12,550 bases of DNA. Origin: Ruminococcus sp. UBA4350. GTDB lineage: Bacteria; Bacillota; Clostridia; Oscillospirales; Ruminococcaceae. The translations under genes were made by a program, and so were the position numbers. The stretch is taken from NCBI GenBank assembly GCA_002394125.1, contig DGSY01000147.1, positions 1-12,550 on the forward strand, written 5' to 3'. Shown one piece after another: positions 5,630-12,484 of the stretch. Positions within the stretch are counted from its first letter, which is position 1, and each line of letters starts with the position of its first letter. A model generated the notes under the pieces. It worked only from the letters and a program-made list of their open reading frames with translations. It made no database searches and was not told where the DNA came from.

Positions 5630-7360
5630 TCAAACAAGCAGCTTGTGCACATCCGCACGGAGCTTTTCTTCGAGCGCGGCTGCTTCCTCCATCGTCTTGC
5701 AGACGGTCGTATAATACGCCTTGATCTTCGGCTCGGTGCCGGAGGGACGCACGATCACGCTTGCGTGATCCGGCAGCATGAACGAGACAACATCCGACTT
5801 CGGCAGGTCGATCTTTGTCACATTGCCGGTCTCCAGATCGGTGCTCTCGCTCTTGAGGTAATCCGCAGTGCCGATGACCTTCAGCCCGCCGATCGTCTGC
5901 GGCGCATTGGTGCGCAGCGAAGCCATGATCTCCTTCATCTTCATCATGCCGGAGACGCCCTCGAATGCGAAGCTCTCCTGACTGTGCTTGAATACGCCGT
6001 ACTGCGCATAGAGATTCTCACGCGCCTGCATCATCGAGATGCCCTTTGTGCGGTAGTAGGCCGCCATTTCGACGATCAGCATGGATGCAACAACAGCGTC
6101 CTTGTCACGGACATAGGTTCCGGCGAGATAGCCGTAGCTTTCCTCAAAGCCGAAGATATAGCGGTTCTCCTCGCCCTTTTCCTCCAGCATACCGATCTGC
6201 TCGCCGATGAACTTAAAGCCCGTCAGCACGTCGATCAGCTGCACGCCGTATTCCTCGGCGATCGGCTTGACGAGGTCGGTCGTGACGATCGTCTTGACCG
6301 CGATCGGATCCTTCGGCATCGTGCCGAGCTTGGTGCGCTCCTCGCAGATATATTTCAGCAGCATCGCGCCGACCTCATTGCCGGAGAACAGCGCATAGCC
6401 GCCCTTGCCGTCCGGAACGGCAATGCCGACACGGTCGCAGTCCGGATCCGTTGCAAGCAGCAGATCGGGCTTCACCTGATCGCAGAGACGCAGGCCGTAT
6501 TCCAGTGCCTCGCGGATCTCCGGATTCGGATACGGGCAGGTCGTGAAGTTGCCGTCCGGCAGCTCCTGCTCCGGCACAACGGTCACATCGCTGATGCCGA
6601 TCCGCTTCAGAATCTCGCGCACCGGCTTGTTGCCCGTGCCGTTGAGCGGTGTATAAACGATCTTCAGGCCGCTGGTCGGGCAGATATCGGTGTGGATGCC
6701 CTGTGCCAGCACATTTGTAAAATATTCCTCGATCACATCCTGCCCGATATAGGAGATCATACCGGTTTTGACTGCTTCGTCATAATCGCAGATCTGCACA
6801 TCGCGGAACAGATCGACCGCATTGATCTTGCCGATGACGGTATTTGCAACATCGAGCGTGATCTGGCAGCCGTCAGCGCCGTAGACCTTGTAGCCGTTAT
6901 ATTTTGCGGGATTGTGGCTCGCCGTAATCATAATGCCGGCGGAGCAGCCGAGTCTGCGGACAGCGAAGGAAGCCATCGGTGTCGGCATCAGCTCTTTATA
7001 AATATGTACGCGGATGCCGTTAGCAGCCAGAACAGCGGCAGCGGTACGCGCAAATGTATCGGATTTGATGCGGCTGTCATAGGAGATCGCAACGCTCGGA
7101 TTTGCAAAGGACTCTTTGACATAGTTCGCAAGTCCCTGCGTTGCACGGCGAACCGTATAAATATTCATTCTGCCCGTGCCGGCACCCAGAACGCCGCGCA
7201 GTCCGCCCGTGCCGAATTCGAGATCCTTGTAAAACCGTTCACGGATCGCATCCTGATCGCCGCGGATTGCCTCAAGCTCAGCAGTCAGATCAGCGTCCTC
7301 CGTCGCATTCTCGCACCAGAGCGCATAGAGCGCGTTTTCTTTTGTCATGTCGGATTGCAT
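5630..7360 (-). CDS. pgcA: Alpha-phosphoglucomutase / phosphomannomutase
   Basis: A 576-residue cytoplasmic enzyme of the alpha-D-phosphohexomutase superfamily, interconverting glucose 1-phosphate and glucose 6-phosphate. It feeds UDP-glucose, glycogen and cell-wall polymer synthesis. All four family signatures are present. The phosphoserine loop is TASHNP, with the catalytic Ser at 148. The Mg2+-binding loop is DPDCDR (Asp305, Asp307, Asp309). The sugar-binding loop is GFEESYG (404-410), and the phosphate-binding loop is RPSGTEPK (538-545). The N-terminal EFGTGGLRG (48-56) is also typical. Length and motif spacing match the PgcA (YhxB)-type Firmicute enzymes. The ATG at 7360 is preceded by GAGGAAAGG at a slightly long spacing of about 12 nt; a second ATG four codons in is possible. 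It has its own promoter and terminator. A long antisense reading frame covers it, which I regard as a shadow. Confidence 0.95.
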   Translation of the reverse strand: MQSDMTKENALYALWCENATEDADLTAELEAIRGDQDAIRERFYKDLEFGTGGLRGVLGAGTGRMNIYTVRRATQGLANYVKESFANPSVAISYDSRIKSDTFARTAAAVLAANGIRVHIYKELMPTPMASFAVRRLGCSAGIMITASHNPAKYNGYKVYGADGCQITLDVANTVIGKINAVDLFRDVQICDYDEAVKTGMISYIGQDVIEEYFTNVLAQGIHTDICPTSGLKIVYTPLNGTGNKPVREILKRIGISDVTVVPEQELPDGNFTTCPYPNPEIREALEYGLRLCDQVKPDLLLATDPDCDRVGIAVPDGKGGYALFSGNEVGAMLLKYICEERTKLGTMPKDPIAVKTIVTTDLVKPIAEEYGVQLIDVLTGFKFIGEQIGMLEEKGEENRYIFGFEESYGYLAGTYVRDKDAVVASMLIVEMAAYYRTKGISMMQARENLYAQYGVFKHSQESFAFEGVSGMMKMKEIMASLRTNAPQTIGGLKVIGTADYLKSESTDLETGNVTKIDLPKSDVVSFMLPDHASVIVRPSGTEPKIKAYYTTVCKTMEEAAALEEKLRADVHKLLV

Positions 7361-7427
7361 GGTTCATTCATTCCTTTCCTCTGTGCGGCCAGAGCCGCAA
7401 TGCAACAACCATTTTGCACACACAGAC

Positions 7428-7456
7428 ATTATAACATATTTTTCCGTTTTTGCAAA
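7428..7456 (-). promoter_or_regulatory. Promoter of the phosphoglucomutase gene
   Basis: On the minus strand TTTGCA (7456-7451) is followed after 17 bp by a perfect TATAAT (7433-7428), itself preceded by TGT as an extended -10. The leader to the ATG at 7360 is about 60 nt. Confidence 0.85.
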
Positions 7457-7544
7457 GGGGGCAGAATACCGAATTTTCGTGGATTCATGCGGGCATTTTG
7501 GTATCAATCCATAAAACAAAGCAAAACTGCTCCGAACAGACGGA

Positions 7545-7577
7545 CAGCGGGAGCCGTGTTTCAGTCGGTTCCCGCTG
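7545..7577 (-). terminator. Hairpin just after the spoVT/recombinase stop codon
   Basis: CAGCGGGAGCC (7545-7555) pairs with GGTTCCCGCTG (7567-7577), an 11-bp stem with one G-T wobble and an 11-nt loop, starting eight bases after the stop. No T-run follows directly on the minus strand, so it may stabilise the 3' end or act as a weak terminator. It was probably the original 3' hairpin of spoVT. Confidence 0.5.
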
Positions 7578-7584
7578 CCCCGTG

Positions 7585-8046
7585 TTATGCTTCCATCTGT
7601 CTGCCCAGAAATTGCGCTGCTGCCGTGATAAGCGAACGCTGCAAATCGGTCGGAACGGTCTTTGCCGCCGGCTCTGCGGCATCCAGAAATGCGACCGCGC
7701 CGGTGACATCGCCCGATGTCAGAATCGGCAGGCAGGCGAATGCAGTTCGCGGCAGATCGGCCGCCGGCCGCAGATGCTCGGAATCCTGCGCCTTTGCATA
7801 GTAGCTGCCGCGGGATTCCATCAGCTCCTCCAGCTCCTGCGAAGCACGCCGCTCCTGAAATTCCCGCTTCTGCGTGCCGCTCACCGCAACAACATGGTCA
7901 CGGTCGAAAACCAATACCGCGCAGCCCGCAAGCCGCTGCATGATCTCCGCGACCTGCGCCGCATTTTCGCTCATCTCGCCGAGCGCGGAGTATTTCCGGA
8001 AGATCACCTCGCCCTCCGGACTCGTGTATATTTCGAGGGGGTCGCC
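7585..8046 (-). pseudogene. spoVT: 3' part of spoVT (stage V sporulation regulator T), interrupted
   Basis: The last 153 codons of the fused frame match SpoVT from the GDPLEIYT motif that ends its AbrB/SpoVT DNA-binding domain, through EGEVIFRKYSALGE and the complete C-terminal GAF domain (VLVFDRDHVVAVSG, the E..ME.R helix, GAVAFLDA), to the family's ending TAAAQFLGRQME. In Bacillus subtilis SpoVT this motif starts near residue 31 of 178, so about 30 N-terminal residues, the bulk of the swapped-hairpin DNA-binding fold, are absent here. Codons show no internal stop or frameshift. SpoVT controls forespore-specific genes together with sigma-G. The missing start and DNA-binding half should lie on the far side of the inserted element, right of position 12550. 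Listed separately from the recombinase frame because it is chromosomal, not element, DNA. Confidence 0.85.
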
Positions 8047-9771
8047 GTCACTGAAAACATTGACACTGAGATTTTTGCCGGTGCTTGTCGTAACAACGGC
8101 AAATTGTGACGATTCTTTGGATTTCTCAATGTCATCTGGAAAATTTACGGCGTTCTCCTCGTAATTCCGCTCCGGCATCGTGCCGGTTTTCAGCAGCATA
8201 TCAATGTCCGGACGCAGCTTGATGTCGATGTGATCTTCATAGACCGTGATGCGCTCAATGATAAAATCGACATCGGCTTTCGTCAGGCTGTCCTTGCTGA
8301 GAATCGTGTCAAACACTTCCATGACCGTTTTCGCGGTGCGGTTGACATTGACGATCATGTTGTGCTTGTCGGCGGCAAGCTGCATCTGATTGCGCAGCCC
8401 CTCGATGCGGAGCGTCAGCTCGTCGATCTGCTCCGTGTAGATTTCTTCGAGCATATCCTCGCGCTCCGGGTGCTTGGCAATGTCGCGGACGTGCTGCCGG
8501 GCAAGCATCTTGATCTCGGCGCGGGTATCCTCGATCTGCTGATTCAGTACCTCGACAACTGACTTGCTCGATGAGGTCTCATTGCGTTCGCGGTCAATGG
8601 ATTCCTGCAATTTTTCAAGCATTGTCTCGGAGTTCTCCTTGACCTTCTGAATGAACGCTTTGAGCAGTCCGTCCAGCATATCCACGCGGGTATGATGCGA
8701 GCTGCACGCCTTGCTGCCGCGTCTGTGATAGGTTCCGCAGCGGTATGCCGGTGCGAGATCGGCGCGGCTCATGGAGAACATCGGACTGCCGCAGTCGCCG
8801 CAGTACAAATAGCCCGAATACACATTGTCATACTTCTTCACGCCGCGGTAATTGGAGCGCGTGCGCTGTGCAATCTGCTCCTGCACGCCCGCAAACAGCT
8901 TGTAATCGACAATCGGCGTGTGATTGTCCTCGAATACAAGGTGATCGGTCTCTTGCAGCTTCATGTCGCTGCCGTTGATCTTCTTGCGGCGGTATTTGCC
9001 CTGCCGCAGCGTGCCGATATAGAAGTCATTGCGCAGAATTTCGCTGACCGTGACAAGGCTCCATTCCGGTTTCCCGCGCAAGGTGCATTCCTCGCCCTGT
9101 GCCTCACGGCGTTCCTTTTCCGCCATGCGCGGCGTGGGAATATGCTGATCGGTCAGATAATTGGCGATGCGTTTGTAGCCCCAGCCCTCGCTGTAGAGCC
9201 GGAAGATCTCGCGCACAACCTCTGCGGCGGGTTCATCCACTTCAAACTGCATCGTCTTGCTGTTCGTCATGATGTAGCCGTAGGGAACCGCGCAGATCCA
9301 GCGTCCTTCCTCCTGCCGCCGCTTCACAACCGAACGCACCTTTTTTGAGGTATCTGTGACCGGCATCTCGTTGATGAGGAACCGGAACTGGATCGCCGTC
9401 CAATCGTCAAAGGTCGGATAGTCGATGCTGTCCCCGATCGAGATGATGCGCATTCCGGCATCGCGCAGATCTTCCAGCTCAACCAGACCTTTGCTGTTGC
9501 GGCGGGAGAAGCGTGAAAAGTCCTTGATGATAAGAATGTCGTACTCGTGGCGCATCATCTTCCGCCGCAATACCTGATAGCCCTCGCGCTGCTCAAAGGT
9601 GTAGCCAGAGCGGTCGCGGTCCTCGTAGAAATCGAGGTCTGCCGCCGGAAACTTTTTGCTCACATAGTCCGCGATGATCGCTTTCTGGTTCTCGATCGAG
9701 GTGTTGTCGCGGTCAAGCTCGTCATCGACTGAGATGCGGCAGTAACCGGCGATGTGCAGTTGGTCGCCCAT
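7585..9771 (-). CDS. Large serine recombinase fused in frame to the SpoVT GAF domain
   Basis: A 728-residue chimera. Residues about 5-155 are the resolvase catalytic domain: nucleophile Ser14 in YCRIS, then DRDRSGY and the IIKDFSRFSR arginine cluster. About 165-300 is the recombinase DNA-binding domain (PYGY, PAAEVVREIF, LRNDFYIGTLRQGKYRR). A zinc ribbon follows, with Cys324, Cys327, Cys345 and Cys356, then a coiled coil (about 375-470) and a DUF4368-like segment (about 480-530, IIERITVYEDHIDIKL). This architecture is that of TnpX/TndX-like integrases, which move elements by site-specific integration and excision. From residue 576 the protein is SpoVT sequence. The start is ATG 9771 with AAAGGAG upstream. 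A TATAAT lies at 9801-9796 without a clear -35 box, flanked by an inverted repeat. The unfused enzyme would end near residue 575, the usual size. Confidence 0.93.
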   Translation of the reverse strand: MGDQLHIAGYCRISVDDELDRDNTSIENQKAIIADYVSKKFPAADLDFYEDRDRSGYTFEQREGYQVLRRKMMRHEYDILIIKDFSRFSRRNSKGLVELEDLRDAGMRIISIGDSIDYPTFDDWTAIQFRFLINEMPVTDTSKKVRSVVKRRQEEGRWICAVPYGYIMTNSKTMQFEVDEPAAEVVREIFRLYSEGWGYKRIANYLTDQHIPTPRMAEKERREAQGEECTLRGKPEWSLVTVSEILRNDFYIGTLRQGKYRRKKINGSDMKLQETDHLVFEDNHTPIVDYKLFAGVQEQIAQRTRSNYRGVKKYDNVYSGYLYCGDCGSPMFSMSRADLAPAYRCGTYHRRGSKACSSHHTRVDMLDGLLKAFIQKVKENSETMLEKLQESIDRERNETSSSKSVVEVLNQQIEDTRAEIKMLARQHVRDIAKHPEREDMLEEIYTEQIDELTLRIEGLRNQMQLAADKHNMIVNVNRTAKTVMEVFDTILSKDSLTKADVDFIIERITVYEDHIDIKLRPDIDMLLKTGTMPERNYEENAVNFPDDIEKSKESSQFAVVTTSTGKNLSVNVFSDGDPLEIYTSPEGEVIFRKYSALGEMSENAAQVAEIMQRLAGCAVLVFDRDHVVAVSGTQKREFQERRASQELEELMESRGSYYAKAQDSEHLRPAADLPRTAFACLPILTSGDVTGAVAFLDAAEPAAKTVPTDLQRSLITAAAQFLGRQMEA
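8030..8060. other. spoVT: Candidate attachment junction of the element in spoVT
   Basis: Protein similarity switches from recombinase to SpoVT around residues 574-580, i.e. near position 8046, in codons for DGDPLEIYT. One hybrid attachment site should lie within a few tens of bases of this point. Serine integrases need only a short crossover core, so the exact base cannot be fixed without the other end or an uninterrupted relative. Confidence 0.55.
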
Positions 9772-9786
9772 GTTGGTCTCCTTTCA

Positions 9787-9830
9787 TACAATGTTATTAT
9801 ATTATTCTGATATATGCTAACATCATTGTA
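9787..9830. promoter_or_regulatory. Inverted repeat flanking the likely recombinase promoter
   Basis: TACAATGTTA (9787-9796) and TAACATCATTGTA (9818-9830) are inverted copies, the second with a 3-base insertion. They surround an AT-only core containing a minus-strand TATAAT (9801-9796). No good -35 box exists at 16-18 bp, although an exact minus-strand TTGACA sits further upstream (9846-9841). This is the layout of a regulated promoter bound by a dimeric regulator (inference). Confidence 0.4.
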
Positions 9831-9872
9831 ACATAAGCAGTGTCAAAATGCAATCGGCAAAGTACACAAATC

Positions 9873-10082
9873 TCATGTCCTCACATTTTTACGCAGCAGA
9901 CTGCTCATGCACTCGGTCAGATTGGCACTGCCTGAAAGGAAATAGACCACCTTGCACTTCTTCGGATGACCGGCATCTTCCAAGATCTGCGCGGTCAGCT
10001 CCTTGCGGTCGATTGTCTCCTGCTCCTCGTTCGTCATCCACACTTCGATGAATCCCTGCGGTTCTCTGTTGTAAATCAGCAA
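9873..10082 (-). CDS. Small mobile-element protein between relaxase and recombinase
   Basis: A 69-residue soluble protein starting at TTG 10082, with AAAGGGG ten bases upstream; an in-frame stop lies just before that site, so no longer start is possible. The pattern (aromatic N-terminus, then REPQGFIEVWMTNEEQ, a helical middle, and KCKVVYFLSGSANLTECMSSLLRKN) resembles short proteins I associate with the same position next to relaxases in clostridial elements (recalled, not searched). It has no helix-turn-helix, metal site or membrane segment. An overlapping frame from ATG 10155, which overlaps the relaxase stop by ATGA, reads into low-complexity Arg/Gly/Gln-rich sequence and looks like a shadow. 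Function unknown; an accessory role in transfer or gene control is possible. Confidence 0.6.
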   Translation of the reverse strand: MLIYNREPQGFIEVWMTNEEQETIDRKELTAQILEDAGHPKKCKVVYFLSGSANLTECMSSLLRKNVRT

Positions 10083-10151
10083 ATTCTGCCAGCCCCTTTC
10101 TCAGTCTATTATCGGTTTCAGGTTGGTCTGTTATGCAAAATTCGTGCGGAT

Positions 10152-11891
10152 TCATCTTCTTCTCACCCCCGTATTTGCGTTGTAGTATCCATTCGGCACA
10201 ACCTCCGAGCGTTTCCGCTCGCTGAACTTGTTAAGCATATCCTGCATATAGGTTCCATTCATGATCTTCTCGATCATTTCCAGTTTTTCGGCTGCGTCTT
10301 TCTGCGCGGCTTTGATTTCGTCATGATGTGCGCGGGCTTCTGTTAGCTTTTTCGTGTCACGCTCGCCCATATAGATCATGTGCTCGATTGCCCGCTCCGC
10401 CGCTTTCTCCTGCTCCGTCAATTCATGGAACCGGCGGCGGAAAGAATCAACCGTTTCGCCGTTGTTAAGTGCGGCATTCAGAGCGGACAGCTTGTCGAGC
10501 TCTGCATCGTTCACCCATGTGAGCGGTCTATCCTGCCACAGCTTACGCACCGGAAGCCGGTATGTAATGAACGAATCCATATATCTTCTTGCCGTCAACA
10601 GCACCATAACTTTTGGGAACTGCTTTGTTTTGGCTTCTTCGATTTTCGCAGCCAGCTTCTTTTCAAATGCCAGCTTTTCACCGAGCAAGCCGCGCAAAGA
10701 TGCTTCTGTGTAATGCTCTCCGAGTGACTTGAACCGGATATACCGTTCGCCGTGCCAAGGCTTTGCCGCGAGATATTTTCCCTGCTTGATACTGTACCCT
10801 TCATCGTGCAGTCTTTTCAGAAAGTCGTTGAAACCGGTCGCCCGCGTCAGGCAGCGGTCAATGTCTTCCCGGAGCTGTTCCCGATGAGAAACTGGCTGCG
10901 CATGATAGTGGCTTTCGATGCTGCGAATCGTTTTCATGTAGCATTCCTGCGCTTCAAAGCCATTCTCTGTCTCGCGGAACGGGATACCCATTTGCTCCAA
11001 CTGCTGCATCACATATGCCTGCTTATCATCGGTCGCGTAGAAGAACATCTTATACTCTGATTCCTTTTCCTGTTCAAGCTGCCTGATTGTCTGCTGTGAT
11101 GCCTGCAATTCTTCTTTCAGCCGATAGACCTCCATTCTGGTCGCCTCGTTTTTTGAAACCGTCTGTGTCTGCCGGAGCAATGTTTCCATGCGGCGGGAAT
11201 CCTGCAATGCCTTGTACTCCCCGACGCTCATGTGCGCATAGTCGGCGTGCTTGTCCTCGCGCAGGAATCCGCGACGATGCAGAATGTACTCCATTTCTTT
11301 GCGCTCCGATTCCTCCCACAAGGTCAGCTGATTTTTCCCGTTGTTCTCCGGGACGAATCCTTGCTCAATCAAAGCTGCCCGCATCGACACGCCCTTTTTC
11401 AATCCGCGCTGCCGTTCTTTCGTATAGAACGGGATGAAGTCAATATGCAGGTGCGGCGAGGCTTCATCCAGATGCATGACTGCATTGAAAACGAAAAGAT
11501 TTGGATTGCGCTTTTCAAAATCTCTCATGTAATCATTGAGCATTGTCTGCGCCGCATACCACCGCTGCGTACCCGGCTGCACCGTCCGGCAATCACCAAA
11601 CTGCACAACCGCTTCATAGAATGGCTCCTCCCGATGTCCGTTTGCAATGTGCGAATAGTAGTCTGCAATCCGGCGGCAAGGGCGTTTTTGCTTCTCGTTA
11701 TACTCTCTGACTGCTTCTCCGAACAGTTCCTCATAGGCGCTTTCGACCGTTTGCATCTTATAGCTGATGTTTTTTGAAGTCTCCGCCGAATTGATGTTGT
11801 CCGCGAGGAACTTTCTGTTGTTATGATTGACATTTGCACCGTGCGCCGCGCTCGCTTTTCCAAGCGTAAAGCTGATACTAAACCTTTCCAT
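10152..11891 (-). CDS. MOBV/Pre-type relaxase (mobilization protein)
   Basis: A 579-residue relaxase that would nick the element's oriT and pilot the DNA strand into a recipient with help from another element's conjugation machinery. The N-terminal Mob_Pre catalytic domain (about 1-200) shows NHNNR (22-26), which fits motif I, and the metal-binding three-histidine motif HLDEASPHLH (140-149) followed by FIPFY. A coiled-coil linker follows (about 235-285). A second region (about 345-405, TGFNDFLKRLHDEGYSIKQG, then YIRFKSLGEHYTEASL) is a helical module I associate with clostridial-element relaxases. The C-terminus (about 490-560) is again helical and ends in a basic tail. The start is ATG 11891, with GAGAGGGGG eight bases upstream. 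The stop overlaps an ATG at 10155. The candidate oriT lies immediately upstream. Confidence 0.9.
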   Translation of the reverse strand: MERFSISFTLGKASAAHGANVNHNNRKFLADNINSAETSKNISYKMQTVESAYEELFGEAVREYNEKQKRPCRRIADYYSHIANGHREEPFYEAVVQFGDCRTVQPGTQRWYAAQTMLNDYMRDFEKRNPNLFVFNAVMHLDEASPHLHIDFIPFYTKERQRGLKKGVSMRAALIEQGFVPENNGKNQLTLWEESERKEMEYILHRRGFLREDKHADYAHMSVGEYKALQDSRRMETLLRQTQTVSKNEATRMEVYRLKEELQASQQTIRQLEQEKESEYKMFFYATDDKQAYVMQQLEQMGIPFRETENGFEAQECYMKTIRSIESHYHAQPVSHREQLREDIDRCLTRATGFNDFLKRLHDEGYSIKQGKYLAAKPWHGERYIRFKSLGEHYTEASLRGLLGEKLAFEKKLAAKIEEAKTKQFPKVMVLLTARRYMDSFITYRLPVRKLWQDRPLTWVNDAELDKLSALNAALNNGETVDSFRRRFHELTEQEKAAERAIEHMIYMGERDTKKLTEARAHHDEIKAAQKDAAEKLEMIEKIMNGTYMQDMLNKFSERKRSEVVPNGYYNANTGVRRR

Positions 11892-12065
11892 GTGTGTTTC
11901 CCCCTCTCTTTCTCACCTGACCTACCGTTTCGGTACTTTAGCACCTATGTTCACCCAATGTCAGTAGCGGACACTTGCGCATCCACTACTGAATCGGGCC
12001 GGATTCAAAATCCAGAAGGCTATTCTTACTGCTCCGCAGCTGAGGCAAAGCCCCAGACCCCTTCC
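11892..12065 (-). other. Candidate origin of transfer (oriT) region
   Basis: This 174-bp gap between the coiled-coil gene and the relaxase has several inverted repeats: the long one at 11961-11992, TACCG (11923-11927) with CGGTA (11931-11935) around TTT next to a minus-strand TAAAGTA, and GAATC (11991-11995) with GATTC (12002-12006). MOBV origins usually lie just upstream of the mob gene and consist of short inverted repeats around the nick. I do not see the exact nick consensus of pMV158, so the call rests on position and structure. Confidence 0.5.
11961..11992. repeat. 11-bp inverted repeat within the candidate oriT
   Basis: TCAGTAGCGGA (11961-11971) pairs with TCCACTACTGA (11982-11992): ten Watson-Crick pairs and one G-T wobble in RNA, with a 10-nt loop. 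No T-run follows on either strand, which argues against a terminator and fits an oriT or a protein-binding site. Confidence 0.75.
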
Positions 12066-12479
12066 TTACCCGTTTTCATTGCCGATCTCGCTGACCAGAT
12101 TCGAGATCGCGGAATTATCCTGCTCATCTGCGATCGCTTGCAGGCGCTGAATTGCCGCCGTTTTATCGCCATGACCTGAGAACAAAACGCTCAGCGCATT
12201 GAGCGCGGCATTGATGTCGCTCGGAGACAAATCGCCGTTGAACATCATCGCGGAAAGGGCTTCTCTCTGCTCGTCCTGCATCAGCTGCCTGTACTCCTTC
12301 TGGAGCACACCGAGCTGCTTTTCTCTCGCGTTCAGGTCGGAGCGCATCTGCCTGACTTTGCTTTCATAATCCTCTTTCGCTTTCCGAATCGCCGCACGCA
12401 TATCGTTGATCGCAGTCGACTGCTTCTCCATTTCTGCGCGAACCGTCGCGGCAGTCCGCTTCTTGATTCCCTTCGGCAT
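12066..12479 (-). CDS. Coiled-coil protein of the element, possible mobilization accessory
   Basis: A 137-residue basic-then-helical protein. Residues 1-15 are basic (MPKGIKKRTAATVR), about 15-75 form a long heptad-rich coiled coil (KEDYESKVRQMRSDLNAREKQL), and the C-terminal third (LSPSDINAALNALSVL, AAIQRLQAIAD) is a short helical module. No named domain is recognised. The frame could open at ATG 12488, but that codon abuts AAAGG with no spacing. ATG 12479 lies nine bases after AAAGG and is preferred. It sits immediately upstream of the candidate oriT and relaxase, the usual place of MobC-like DNA-binding helpers, and starts five bases after the stop of the upstream gene, so it belongs to the same leftward operon. 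Confidence 0.7.
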   Translation of the reverse strand: MPKGIKKRTAATVRAEMEKQSTAINDMRAAIRKAKEDYESKVRQMRSDLNAREKQLGVLQKEYRQLMQDEQREALSAMMFNGDLSPSDINAALNALSVLFSGHGDKTAAIQRLQAIADEQDNSAISNLVSEIGNENG

Positions 12480-12484
12480 CACAT

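Noticed and set aside
5495..7801. A 768-codon open frame on the plus strand
   Set aside because: It lies antisense to the phosphoglucomutase gene and spoVT fragment, has low-complexity His/Arg/Asp-rich composition, lacks a ribosome binding site and crosses two terminators. It is a shadow of the GC-rich minus-strand genes.
9889..10155. An 88-codon minus-strand frame starting with ATGA overlap at the relaxase stop
   Set aside because: Beyond about 24 codons it reads Arg/Gly/Gln-rich sequence typical of an out-of-frame translation of the 69-residue protein, which has its own ribosome binding site. A programmed frameshift between the two was considered, but no slippery site stands out.
11945..12045. 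tRNA-Gln-like anticodon arm (minus-strand stem 12015-12011 with 12003-11999 around a loop reading TTG)
   Set aside because: The arm fits a 5-bp stem and 7-nt loop, but no acceptor stem, D arm or T-arm consensus is found at the required distances, so it is probably chance within the inverted-repeat-rich gap.
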